A stretch of 64,000 bases of DNA from Alphaproteobacteria bacterium. GTDB lineage: Bacteria; Myxococcota_A; UBA796; GCA-2862545. Both the position numbers and the translations under genes were made by a program. Position 1 is the stretch's first letter. Every line of letters begins with the position of its first letter. Shown here piece after piece: positions 32,115 to 40,773 of this stretch. The notes under the pieces are model-generated. The model saw only the letters and a program-made list of their open reading frames with translations, did no database searches and had not been told where the DNA came from. The stretch covers positions 1 through 64,000 of the forward strand of contig JACKEP010000028.1 in assembly GCA_020632915.1 (NCBI GenBank). The letters run 5' to 3'.

Positions 32115-34675
32115 GCCTGCCACCGCGCGACGGTCTGGGCGGTGGTGCCCTCCGCGTGCACCACGGTGACCGCGGAGCGACCGGTGGGTGTCCACGCGCG
32201 CACGAACCGTCCGGGCGCGTCGGCCACGAACAGCACGGTGACGGGTGTGCCGGGCGTGGCGACGCCGTCGATCACCTTGTCGGCCGCGGCGAGGTGGCCC
32301 TGCACGGAGTCGTAGCCGAGGGCGGCGCGGCAGCGGGCGAGCACGGCGGCCCAGGCGGGCAGGCTGCCCCCCCACGTGACGAGGCGGGTGATCCGGTCGG
32401 CGTCGGCCGCGGCGGCCACCGTGTGGCCTGCGGCGCGTGCAGCGTCCACCAGGCGTGCGGTGGCAGCGATCTCCTCGGCCCCCCACCCCTCGTCGAGCAC
32501 GACGGGACCACGCGCCAGGGCGTGCAGCAGGTGGGACGCCTCGGCGTCGGCAGACAGCGCCTTCCCGGCGTCTCCCGCGACGCCGTACTTGACCGCGACA
32601 CGGGCGGCGAGGTCGACCTGCGCGTCGAGCGCCTCCGCGGCGACCACGTCGCAGCGTGCCAGGGCGAGGCTCGGTACCACCGCAGGCCCGGGGCCCAGCG
32701 TCGCGTCCGCCCACCGGCCGACGCGGTCCGCCATGGTCCCGTCGTGGGCGGTCAGGTCGACCTGCAGGGTGCGGCCGGCGGCGTGCACGGGCAGCGTGCC
32801 CACCTGGTCGAGGCGCGAGGCAGGCGCCACCACGAGGTCTGCGCCGACGGCCGCCACCGCCTGCGCGCAGGCCCGCCAGGCCTCCAGGCGCGCGGTCAGG
32901 CCGGCGCTCCGCCCGAACGACAGCGGCACCGCGCGGGCATCGGCCGGCAGGGCGGCACCCAGACGACCGCCGATCACCACGAGGCGGGCGTGGGGCCAAC
33001 GTGCGCGCAGGCGCAGCAGGAGCGGGGTGACCACCGCGATGTCGGCGCCCGCGCTCACCCGGGAGAGCACCGCGATCGTCCGCGGGGCATCGGGGAGCTC
33101 GACGGGCTCGGGGTGCGTGGTGCGTCGTGCGCCCGAGGCGAAGGCGTCGGCGTGTGGCCCGCCCCGTGCGGCGAGGCGACGCCAGCCGTGGGCGAGCACG
33201 GCCCGCGCGTGGGCGAGGGGGGCGGGCAGCAGGGTGTCGCCCGCCGGGACGAGCAGTCCCGACAGGAGCGCTGCGAAGTGCCGGTCGTCGTCGAAGATCG
33301 CCGACCACACGCCGTCGAGCCGCGCCGCGGCGCCCGGCGCGTCGAGGGGCGCCTGTCGCAGCCAGGCGACAGCCTCCCGCACGCCGTCGTCCGGGAGCCC
33401 GCCGCCCGGTCCAGCGTGGACCCCGGGTCCGGCGTGCACTGTCTCCGTTGCCTCCACCGGGCCGGCGGCCTGGAGGACCACCGCGTCGCGGGCGTTCACG
33501 CGCCCGGCGGCGCCCACGACGACGCTGCGCGCCACGACACTGCCGGCTGCGAGCACCGCGTCCCGGACCACGGCGTGGTCGAGGGTGACGCCACCGAGGG
33601 TGACGCCGTGAGCGACGGCGTCCCACGTCAGCTCGGGTCCGTCGACGTAGACCTCGCCGAGCCACGTGCGGCTCACGGGGTGCTCACGGTCGAACAGCAG
33701 GCCGAGGTCGGGGTCGCCGCCGCACAGCGCCCGCGCCATCGCGCGCACCTCCGCGGGGTGGCGCAGCCGCCACCAGGGGCCGCGCATCGCCCGGGAGGTC
33801 ACGGCGTCCGGGACCGCGAGGTGGGGCGCGCGTTCGAGGAGGCGCGCGACCTCGCGACCGTCCACGTCGTCCGCCGTGCCACCGCCGAGAAGCCTGACCC
33901 ACGGCCGCGTGAGCTGGGGGTCGAGGTCACGCGGGCGGACCGGCAGATCGGTGAGGTGGGGGCCCAGGGCGTCGAGCAGCGCGTGGGACAGGCTCGCCGA
34001 GCCCACGTCCGCCGCCACCTGCGGCCAGCGTGCGGCCCACGTCGCGAACGCCTCCGCCGTGGGGAAGCACCCCTGGGCGACGAAGTCGCGCACCGCGCCG
34101 TCCCTTGCAAGCCCGAACCACCCCAGATCGGCGCGGTCCCGTGCGGCGGGGGCGCCGGTCGCGGGTCGAACGAGCTTCGACAGGGCACCGCGCGGCGCGA
34201 CCAGACCGTCGGCGAGGCAGAGCTGCGAGCCCCACAGCAGGTCGACATGGCCCGCGGTGGGCGTGACCCCTCCCGCCAGCAGCACCACCAGGCCGAGCTG
34301 GTCGACGGCGTGCACGTCGCCACCACGGCGCAGGCGGGCCCCCAGGTGCACGGCGCCGCGGGTGCCGTCGGCGGTGCGGGTGAGCGGGGTGGAGCGCGAC
34401 GCGCGTCCCGCGTCGTGCACCAGCGCGACGGTCGTGTGGGGCGCGAGGTCGTCGCGCAGCGCCTGCCAGGCGGCGACCGTGCCGGTGAGGTTGCCCAGGT
34501 GCCGGTCGTCGACGACGCCCACCACCCGCGCCGGGGTGCGGTCGAGCATCCGGCGCAGACGATCGACCCGTTCGTCCACCTGGGCGGGGGAGGGCGCGGT
34601 CACCACCACGAGGTCGTGCCCCGCCCACGGCACCTCGCCGCGAACCTGGGCCAGCGCGCGCGCGACCGCGCTCAC
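32111..34675 (-). CDS. nucleotidyltransferase / beta-helix / GT9-like fusion protein
   Basis: An 854-residue protein that seems to join three activities. The first part (about 1-300) looks like a GT-A nucleotidyltransferase: a hydrophobic strand, HDAGRASRSTPL at 87-98 resembling the AGG-x-S-x-R-x-x-P triphosphate loop of fucose- and glucose-1-phosphate transferases, and LLAGGVTPTAGHVDLL. The middle (about 360-410) has a hexapeptide-like strand pattern with VTLDHAVVRDAVLAAGSVV. The last third is GT9-like: a Rossmann start (RTIAVLSRVSAGADIAVVTP), a long central region, and LGYDSVQGHLAAADKVIDG followed by TPVTVLFVADAP. The probable role is to activate a sugar phosphate and transfer it. Starts and ends in 4-nt overlaps with its neighbours. 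Confidence 0.6.
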   Translation of the reverse strand: MSAVARALAQVRGEVPWAGHDLVVVTAPSPAQVDERVDRLRRMLDRTPARVVGVVDDRHLGNLTGTVAAWQALRDDLAPHTTVALVHDAGRASRSTPLTRTADGTRGAVHLGARLRRGGDVHAVDQLGLVVLLAGGVTPTAGHVDLLWGSQLCLADGLVAPRGALSKLVRPATGAPAARDRADLGWFGLARDGAVRDFVAQGCFPTAEAFATWAARWPQVAADVGSASLSHALLDALGPHLTDLPVRPRDLDPQLTRPWVRLLGGGTADDVDGREVARLLERAPHLAVPDAVTSRAMRGPWWRLRHPAEVRAMARALCGGDPDLGLLFDREHPVSRTWLGEVYVDGPELTWDAVAHGVTLGGVTLDHAVVRDAVLAAGSVVARSVVVGAAGRVNARDAVVLQAAGPVEATETVHAGPGVHAGPGGGLPDDGVREAVAWLRQAPLDAPGAAARLDGVWSAIFDDDRHFAALLSGLLVPAGDTLLPAPLAHARAVLAHGWRRLAARGGPHADAFASGARRTTHPEPVELPDAPRTIAVLSRVSAGADIAVVTPLLLRLRARWPHARLVVIGGRLGAALPADARAVPLSFGRSAGLTARLEAWRACAQAVAAVGADLVVAPASRLDQVGTLPVHAAGRTLQVDLTAHDGTMADRVGRWADATLGPGPAVVPSLALARCDVVAAEALDAQVDLAARVAVKYGVAGDAGKALSADAEASHLLHALARGPVVLDEGWGAEEIAATARLVDAARAAGHTVAAAADADRITRLVTWGGSLPAWAAVLARCRAALGYDSVQGHLAAADKVIDGVATPGTPVTVLFVADAPGRFVRAWTPTGRSAVTVVHAEGTTAQTVARWQA

Positions 34676-35859
34676 CCGCCCTCCGCGGCGAGGCGCGCGA
34701 CCGCGTCCGCCTGGGCGAACACCGCCTCGTCGTGGACGTGGACCGGCACGTGGACGTGGCGTCGCACGCCGTCGACCACGGCCCGGGTGGCGGCGCCCGT
34801 CCCGGCCGGCGCGACCATCGCCCCCGTGAGCCACACGGCGTCCACCGGCCCGAGCCACGCGAGCATGGCCGCGACGCCCCGACCCAACCGCTCGCCGAGC
34901 GCCGCACACAGCGTGAGCACGGCGGGGGTCTCGTCGGCGCGCAGGGCGTCCACCCAGGCGGCGCCGGCGTTGGGAGGCGGCGTGAGCCCGAACGCGCGCG
35001 CGTGGGCCAGCACCCCCTTGCGCGTCGGCCCGTGCTGCAGCGTGCCCGCGACGCCGAGCACGTCGTGGCGCGGTCCCGGTGCGCCCGCGAGGTCCGGCAC
35101 GACGAAGCCGCTCGCGTAGCGCGGGATCGGGCGCACGCCCCCGTGCTCGCGGAGCGCGCCGGTCAGGCTTGTCCCCAGCGACAGGCACAGGTGCCGCCCG
35201 GTGGAGCCGTCGACCGCGAGCGCCGCGGCCTCTCCGTCGCCGATCGCCCGGACGTCCAGGCCGACCCGGCGCCCGACCGTGCCGGGCAGGTCGCGCAGGG
35301 TGGTGACGCGGTGGGCGTCGAAGGCGGCGCCGAGCGCTGCACGCATCCCCGCCGTCTTGCCGGTGAGGCCGAACACGATGCGGTCGCCCTCGACGACGTC
35401 GGGCAGGGCCAGTCCGAGGCGTGCCGCGCGATGGCCGCGTGCGGCGGCGGCGTCGCGCACCCCTCGGGCCACGTCGGCGATCGCCGCAGCCCATGCGTCG
35501 GCGGACGGCAGCCGTGCGGGAGCGACGGGCCACGCCACCTGTTCGCGCAGCACGACAGCACCCTCGTGGATCACCGAGAGCTTGAGATCGGAGCCACCGA
35601 CGTCCACGCCGAGGGCGCACGACACGGGCTCACGGCGGGGCCGAGGGGTGGAGGAGGGCGCGGCGGCGAGCCACGCGACCGGGTCCGCGTGCAGGCGCGC
35701 GACGGTCGCGTCGAGGGCTGCCGAGGGCGGATCGGCGTGAGGCCAGCAGCCGGTCAGGCACAGCGCGTCGTGCACGAGCACACGCAAGGCGTCGCCGTGA
35801 GGCATCTCGCTCACGGTGCGACGCCACGGGCCGGCGGTCAGGGTGACGGCTGGGTTCAC
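34672..35859 (-). CDS. ROK-type sugar kinase with N-terminal extension
   Basis: A 395-residue protein. Residues 84-93 (GVDVGGSDLK) hold the phosphate-binding Gly-Gly motif of ROK/glucokinase folds; later come IGDGEAAALAVDG and LSLGTSLTGAL, the second phosphate and sugar-site loops. About 80 extra residues precede the fold. The GTG at 35859 gives a weak GGGGA ribosome site; alternative GTG/ATG starts near residue 16-19 are possible. The gene begins 23 nt after the TldE stop and ends in a GTGA overlap with the fusion gene, so it is the first step of the same operon: phosphorylating a sugar before nucleotide activation. Confidence 0.72.
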   Translation of the reverse strand: MNPAVTLTAGPWRRTVSEMPHGDALRVLVHDALCLTGCWPHADPPSAALDATVARLHADPVAWLAAAPSSTPRPRREPVSCALGVDVGGSDLKLSVIHEGAVVLREQVAWPVAPARLPSADAWAAAIADVARGVRDAAAARGHRAARLGLALPDVVEGDRIVFGLTGKTAGMRAALGAAFDAHRVTTLRDLPGTVGRRVGLDVRAIGDGEAAALAVDGSTGRHLCLSLGTSLTGALREHGGVRPIPRYASGFVVPDLAGAPGPRHDVLGVAGTLQHGPTRKGVLAHARAFGLTPPPNAGAAWVDALRADETPAVLTLCAALGERLGRGVAAMLAWLGPVDAVWLTGAMVAPAGTGAATRAVVDGVRRHVHVPVHVHDEAVFAQADAVARLAAEGG

Positions 35860-35882
35860 GGCGCACCGTCCCCGGCGGGCGT

Positions 35883-37208
35883 TCAGGTGCCCGAGAACTG
35901 GACGTCCTCGAACACGAGGGTGGGCGCCACCGTGGCGCTGTAGGTCCACGGGTCGTCGGCCGCCTCGACCAGCTGGTGGAAGATCTGCAGCGTGTTGCCC
36001 GCGACGTTCATCTCGGACAGCGGCGTGGTGGGTACGCCGTGCTCGAGCAGCCGACCGCGGATGCCGAAGCTGAAGTCGCCCGTGAGCGCGTTGTGGTTGC
36101 CCCCGAGGAAGCCGGTGACCAGGATCGCGCGCGGGAAGGCGCTGGCGATCTCGCTCCAGCTGCGGACCCCTGGCGGCACGATCCAGTTGGTGCGCTCGCC
36201 GGTGGTGGGCTGCTCCTCGAGCTTTCGCGCGTAGTACGTCGACAGGTAGTACGTCTGCAGGACGCCGCCCTCGACGACGGTGCGCGGCACGGCCGCCATC
36301 AGGTCGCCGTCCCACGGGGTGCTGGCGAGGCCGCGCGGGATCGTGGGATCGTCGAGGATCGTGAGCACGTCGCTGCCGATCCGCAGACCGCGCTTGCCGG
36401 CCAGGCACGACTGCCCGTGGTGCAGGTTGTAGCCCGACAGGGGGCCGGAGAGCGTGCCGAGGATGCGGCCGGCCACCCGGTTGAGGAGCAGCATCGGGTA
36501 CTTGCCGCTGGCGATGGGGCCGGCCCCCTTCGCCTCCTGCGCCCGCTCCACCGCCTCGTCGGCGATGCGCCCGATGTCGGGCAGGTCGGTGCGGTAGCGG
36601 GCGGCGTACGACGCGTGCCCCTCGGGGCGTCGCCCGTCGGCGTCGGAGAGGGTGAGCCCGGCGGACAGGGCGTACCAGGCGCCTTCGGTGGCGTCGGCGA
36701 AGCCGTGGCTGGTGACCTGGACGTGCCGGCCCCAGCCGTCGGAGGCCGACACCGTGGCGGAGATGAAGTCGTCGTCGCGGCGGGCGAGCACGGCGTCTTC
36801 GAGCTGCTGCGCGAGTGTGGCCCGATCGGCGGGCGTGAACGCCTTCCACGCCGGATCGAAGTGGTCGAGCGAGGCCTCCGAGGCGCCTCGTCCGCACAGG
36901 TCGGCGGGGGGCAGCCGTCGGGCCGCGTCGGGCTCCAGGAACCGCGTGGCCGCCACGGCGCGCTCGAGGAAGTGGTCGAGGGCCTCGGGGCGCAGGTCGG
37001 AGCTGGAGTGGGTGGACCACTTGTCGTCGAGGAGCAGCGACAGGCCGAGGCGACGCGTGGACGACTCCGAGGCCTGCTCCACCTTCCCGTCGCGGCGGGT
37101 GATGTCGGTGTGGCTGCCCTCCGAGACGCCGACGCTCACTTCGTCGGCGCCGAGCTCGAGCACCTTGCCGACGACGCGCTCGGCCAGATCGAGGATCGCG
37201 TCGTTCAT
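35883..37208 (-). CDS. pmbA: TldE/PmbA family metalloprotease subunit
   Basis: A 441-residue partner of TldD in the heterodimeric TldD/E peptidase, which matures peptide antibiotics and degrades unfolded peptides. The sequence has the family's N-terminal GADEVSVGVSEG segment and the C-terminal GNHNALTGDFSFGIRG and EMNVAGNTLQIF blocks; it has no HExxxH motif, consistent with TldE's role as the non-catalytic subunit. ATGA overlap with the upstream tldD gene. The adjacent unrelated-looking sugar genes raise the question whether their product is peptide-linked. Confidence 0.9.
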   Translation of the reverse strand: MNDAILDLAERVVGKVLELGADEVSVGVSEGSHTDITRRDGKVEQASESSTRRLGLSLLLDDKWSTHSSSDLRPEALDHFLERAVAATRFLEPDAARRLPPADLCGRGASEASLDHFDPAWKAFTPADRATLAQQLEDAVLARRDDDFISATVSASDGWGRHVQVTSHGFADATEGAWYALSAGLTLSDADGRRPEGHASYAARYRTDLPDIGRIADEAVERAQEAKGAGPIASGKYPMLLLNRVAGRILGTLSGPLSGYNLHHGQSCLAGKRGLRIGSDVLTILDDPTIPRGLASTPWDGDLMAAVPRTVVEGGVLQTYYLSTYYARKLEEQPTTGERTNWIVPPGVRSWSEIASAFPRAILVTGFLGGNHNALTGDFSFGIRGRLLEHGVPTTPLSEMNVAGNTLQIFHQLVEAADDPWTYSATVAPTLVFEDVQFSGT

Positions 37209-38644
37209 CGGCCACCTCCCACCGACAGCTTGCTGACCCTCACGGTGGGCATCCCCTGGCTCACGGGCACGCCCTGGCCGTCCTTGCCGCACGTCCAGCC
37301 ACCCTCGTCGATGACCAGATCGTTGCCGACCATGTCGATGGCGGCGAGCACCTTGGGACCGTTGCCGACCAGGTTCACGTCCTTGATCGGCCGCGTGAGC
37401 CTGCCGTCCTCGATGAGGTACCCGAAGCGGACGTAGAACGCGAAGTCACCGCCGCCGATCTGCACCTGGCCGTTGGCGAACGTCTCGCAGTACACGCCGT
37501 GCTTGACGCTGGCGATGATGTCGGCGGGGTCGTGGGGGCCGGCCTCCATGTAGGTGGCCCGCATCCGGGGGAGCACCGGGTGGCGGAAGGACTGGCGCCG
37601 GCCCGAGCCCGTCGGCGCCACGCCGTAGTGGCGGGCGCTGATCTCGTCGTGCAGGTACGACGCCATCGTGCCGTGGTCGACGAGCACGGTGCGCTCGGTG
37701 GCGTTGCCCTCGTCGTCGACGTTGAGCGCGCCGCGGCTCCCGGGCAGCGTGGCGTCGTCGACCACGGTGACCGTGTCGTGGGCGACGCTGCGGCCCATCT
37801 TGTCGGCGAAGATGCTCGTGCCCTTGCGGTTGAAGTCGGCCTCCATGCCGTGGCCGATCGCCTCGTGGAGCAGGATGCCGCTGGAGCCGGCCGCCATCAC
37901 CACCGGCAGCTCGCCGGCGGGCGCGCTCCCCGCGTCGAGCGCCTTGACCGCACGATCGACCGCGAGGTCGACGAGGCGCTGCTGGCGACCCGGGTCGTAC
38001 AGCTCCAGGCCGGTGCGGCCCGCCACGTTGTACGAGCCGTGCTCGGCGCGGCCACCGTCCTCGACGTTGACCGACACCCACGCCGACGTCATCGGACGCA
38101 GGTCGGCCACCCGGCGGCCGTCGGCCCGGGCCACGAGCACGCGCGACTCGCCGTCGGACAGGTGGATCTGCACCTTGCGGACGCGTGCGTCGGCGTCGAA
38201 CGCCGCCTGCTCCCAGGCGCGCACCAGGGGGATGCGCTCGGACAGCTCGACGTCGCCCCAGCTGCGCGACAGGGGGTAGAAGTCGGGCACCTCGACCGCG
38301 CCGGCCACCCGCACGGGCGCAGAGGCACCGCTGCCGCGGGCGATCTCTGCCGCCGTCCGCGCGGCCCGCAGCACGTGCTCGAGGGTGAGGTCCTCGGTGT
38401 AGGCGTAGCCGACCTGGTCGCCCACCACGACGCGCACGCCGACGCCGAGGTCGACGCTGGTGTGCACCCGGTTGACGATGCGATCGGACAGGCCGATCGA
38501 GGTCGACTCGCTGTGCTGGAAGAACAGCTCGGCGTGGTCGGCACCGTGGGCCGTGGCCGCCGCGAGGGCCGGGCCGATCAGCGCCTCGTCGACGCCGTAG
38601 CGCGCGAAGTGCTCGGTGACGGCGAGGTGGACGTCGCGGGTCAT
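37205..38644 (-). CDS. tldD: TldD metalloprotease
   Basis: The catalytic subunit of the TldD/E zinc peptidase. The 479 residues include the HEAIGHGMEAD zinc motif near residue 260, GSSGILLHEAIG before it, and the C-terminal GNGPKVLAAIDMVGND block. The length is the usual one. It starts 7 nt after CGGAG. A candidate promoter with TTGACG and CACCCT lies 20 nt upstream. It is the first gene of the five-gene run continuing through pmbA, ROK kinase, the nucleotidyltransferase fusion and the P-loop kinase. Confidence 0.93.
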   Translation of the reverse strand: MTRDVHLAVTEHFARYGVDEALIGPALAAATAHGADHAELFFQHSESTSIGLSDRIVNRVHTSVDLGVGVRVVVGDQVGYAYTEDLTLEHVLRAARTAAEIARGSGASAPVRVAGAVEVPDFYPLSRSWGDVELSERIPLVRAWEQAAFDADARVRKVQIHLSDGESRVLVARADGRRVADLRPMTSAWVSVNVEDGGRAEHGSYNVAGRTGLELYDPGRQQRLVDLAVDRAVKALDAGSAPAGELPVVMAAGSSGILLHEAIGHGMEADFNRKGTSIFADKMGRSVAHDTVTVVDDATLPGSRGALNVDDEGNATERTVLVDHGTMASYLHDEISARHYGVAPTGSGRRQSFRHPVLPRMRATYMEAGPHDPADIIASVKHGVYCETFANGQVQIGGGDFAFYVRFGYLIEDGRLTRPIKDVNLVGNGPKVLAAIDMVGNDLVIDEGGWTCGKDGQGVPVSQGMPTVRVSKLSVGGGR

Positions 38645-38665
38645 GCGGGGCTCCGTGTGAAGACA

Positions 38666-38693
38666 AGGGTGCTAACCAGGGCCGTACCGTCAA
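38666..38693 (-). promoter_or_regulatory. candidate promoter of tldD
   Basis: On the minus strand TTGACG (38693-38688) and CACCCT (38671-38666) are 16 nt apart and lie just upstream of tldD. The -35 is near-consensus; the -10 is weak. Confidence 0.4.
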
Positions 38694-38723
38694 GGGACCG
38701 ATTGGCGTTGCCGGTCTGGAACC

Positions 38724-38741
38724 ACCCCCCTGCGCGGGGGT
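38724..38741. terminator. hairpin in the tldD/38790 divergent gap
   Basis: ACCCCC pairs with GGGGGT around the 6-nt loop CTGCGC. It lies upstream of both divergent genes, so it is unlikely to end a known transcript; an operator or insulating hairpin is more probable. Confidence 0.3.
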
Positions 38742-38789
38742 CCGTTGGCGCCGACCGGGCGGACGGGTGAGACGCGCCGCGGAGGGTAC

Positions 38790-39317
38790 GTGCGACGCTG
38801 GCTGTGGTTCGTGGTGCCGTTCGCCCTGGTGATCGCGGGTGGCGCGGTCGCGGGGTGGGTGCTCGTCCGGGGCGACGACGGCCCCTGTCTGCCTGTCGAC
38901 GGCAGCTTCGACGATCTGCGTGCGGGCACGTGCGTCACGCTGCGGGGCACGGCGCACTACGACTCCGTGGTGTCGCAGTCCACGCCCGACACGCTCTTCG
39001 CGCCGGCCACCACCTGGTACCTGTACGGCTTCTTCCCGGTCAACGAGACCCAGGACAAGGCGATCCGCGTCCTCGTGCGCACGCGGCGCCCACCCGAGCG
39101 CCTCGTCGCCTTCGAGACGATGACCGTGCAGGGCCGGCTGGCGATCCCCACGCGCGCGCTGCTCCCGCCCGACACGGAGACGGTGCTGTCCAAGCGCACA
39201 CCGTACTTCTTCGACGACGCCGTGCTGGTGCTCGTCGTCGACCGGATCACGTCCGAGGACGGGGTGTGGGACGAGCACGCCGCCACCGGCGCCGACGGCG
39301 CACCGGCGGCGCGCTGA
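38790..39317 (+). CDS. membrane-anchored hypothetical protein
   Basis: A 175-residue protein with one N-terminal hydrophobic helix (about 3-25) and a soluble remainder of mostly beta strands, including TWYLYGFFPV and TPYFFDDAVLVLVV. The GTG has GGAGG 4 nt upstream. The fold is not recognised. It converges on enolase with 7 nt between stop codons. Confidence 0.65.
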   Translation: MRRWLWFVVPFALVIAGGAVAGWVLVRGDDGPCLPVDGSFDDLRAGTCVTLRGTAHYDSVVSQSTPDTLFAPATTWYLYGFFPVNETQDKAIRVLVRTRRPPERLVAFETMTVQGRLAIPTRALLPPDTETVLSKRTPYFFDDAVLVLVVDRITSEDGVWDEHAATGADGAPAAR

Positions 39318-39324
39318 TCCGCGG

Positions 39325-40605
39325 CTACCGACCCGGCAGGATGCTCTTGCCCGCGTAGCGGGCGGCGGCGCCGAGCTCGCTCTCGATGCGGAGCAGCTGG
39401 TTGTACTTGGCGACGCGGTCGGACCGGCAGGGGGCGCCCGTCTTGATCTGGCCGGTGGCGCAGGCCACGGCGAGGTCGGCGATCGTGGTGTCCTCGGTCT
39501 CGCCGGAGCGGTGGGACATGATGCTGGTCATGCCGGCGCGGTGGGCCATGGCGACGGCCTCGAGCGTCTCGGTGAGCGTGCCGATCTGGTTGACCTTGAT
39601 CAGGATGCTGTTGGCGGCGCCGTCGGAGATGCCCCGGGCGAGGCGGTCGGTGTTGGTGACGAACAGGTCGTCGCCGACCAGCTGGAGGCGGTCGCCCAGC
39701 GCGGTGGTCAGCGCGGTCCAGCCGGCCCAGTCGTCTTCGGCCAGGCCGTCCTCGATGCTGAACAGCGGGAAGTCGTTCGCGAGGTCGGCGTAGAAGGCGA
39801 CGAGCTCCTCGGACGACAGCGTGCGGCCCTCGCCGGCGAGCTGGTAGGCGCCGCCCTTGTAGAACTCGGACGCGGCCACGTCGAGCGCGAGCATGATGTC
39901 GTCGCCGAGTGTGTAGCCGGCGGCGGCGACGGCCTCGGCGATGACCTCGAGCGCGGCGCGGTTGCTGGGCAGGTTGGGGGCGAAGCCGCCCTCGTCGCCC
40001 ACGGCGGTGGACAGGCCGCGGCCCTTCAGCACCGACTTGAGCGCGTGGTAGCACTCGGTGCCCATGCGCAGCGCCTCGGCGAACGACGTCGCGCCCACGG
40101 GCGCGATCATGAACTCCTGGATGTCGACGTTGTTGTCGGCGTGGGCGCCGCCGTTGAGGATGTTGAGCAGCGGCACCGGGAGCGTGCGGCCGAGCGGGCC
40201 GCCGACGTACCGGTAGAGCGGAAGGCCCGTGTACGAGGCGGCGGCGTGCGCCACGGCCAGCGAGGCGCCGAGGATGGCGTTGGCGCCGAGGCGGCCCTTG
40301 TTCGGCGTGCCGTCGAGCGCGATGAGCGTGGCGTCGATGGCGGCCTGGTCGCGCACGTCGAGGCCGATGAGCTGGTCGGCGATGGGCCCGTTGACGTGGG
40401 CCACCGCCTTGTCGACGCCCTTGCCCAGCCACCGGGTGGTGTCGCCGTCGCGCAGCTCCACCGCCTCGTGCTCGCCGGTGGAGGCCCCCGACGGCACCGC
40501 CGCACGCCCCGTGGCGCCGCTGTCGGTGGTGACCGCCACCTCGACCGTGGGGTTGCCGCGCGAGTCGAGGATCATCCGACCCGAGACCTGGAAGATGGTG
40601 GGCAT
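39325..40605 (-). CDS. eno: enolase
   Basis: The glycolytic enzyme that converts 2-phosphoglycerate to phosphoenolpyruvate. The 426 residues include the N-terminal GRMILDSRGNPTVEV, the substrate loop SGASTG, GDEGGFAPNL, the Mg ligands in DVAASEF, SIEDGLAEDDW and DDLFVTN, the catalytic Lys motif LIKVNQIGT, SHRSGETEDTTIADLAV and the C-terminal YNQLLRIE block. The ATG is preceded by AGGAG with 5 nt spacing. The gene is divergent from a DUF547 gene across 168 nt with a possible minus-strand promoter. Confidence 0.97.
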   Translation of the reverse strand: MPTIFQVSGRMILDSRGNPTVEVAVTTDSGATGRAAVPSGASTGEHEAVELRDGDTTRWLGKGVDKAVAHVNGPIADQLIGLDVRDQAAIDATLIALDGTPNKGRLGANAILGASLAVAHAAASYTGLPLYRYVGGPLGRTLPVPLLNILNGGAHADNNVDIQEFMIAPVGATSFAEALRMGTECYHALKSVLKGRGLSTAVGDEGGFAPNLPSNRAALEVIAEAVAAAGYTLGDDIMLALDVAASEFYKGGAYQLAGEGRTLSSEELVAFYADLANDFPLFSIEDGLAEDDWAGWTALTTALGDRLQLVGDDLFVTNTDRLARGISDGAANSILIKVNQIGTLTETLEAVAMAHRAGMTSIMSHRSGETEDTTIADLAVACATGQIKTGAPCRSDRVAKYNQLLRIESELGAAARYAGKSILPGR

Positions 40606-40655
40606 GGGCACTCCTGTCGTGCGCGGGGACGGCCGCGGCGGTGGTGTGGGGCGAG

Positions 40656-40684
40656 CCGTTATCGGTTCGTTTCGGTCACGTCGA
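40656..40684 (-). promoter_or_regulatory. candidate promoter of eno
   Basis: On the minus strand TCGACG (40684-40679) and TAACGG (40661-40656) are 17 nt apart, 51 nt upstream of the enolase start. Both boxes are partial matches. Confidence 0.3.
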
Positions 40685-40773
40685 CAGGGGTCCGAAGCCG
40701 TCGCCGGGGGCGCGGCATACCCGCAGGAGGGAAGCCGCCGACCGCCTCGGGGGTCCCCGGATCGGGAGGTCCC

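Noticed and set aside
34676..35620. 315-codon N-terminal extension of the nucleotidyltransferase/GT9 gene
   Set aside because: It overlaps the ROK gene on the same strand; the GTG at 34675 overlaps the ROK stop in the same way as other pairs here.
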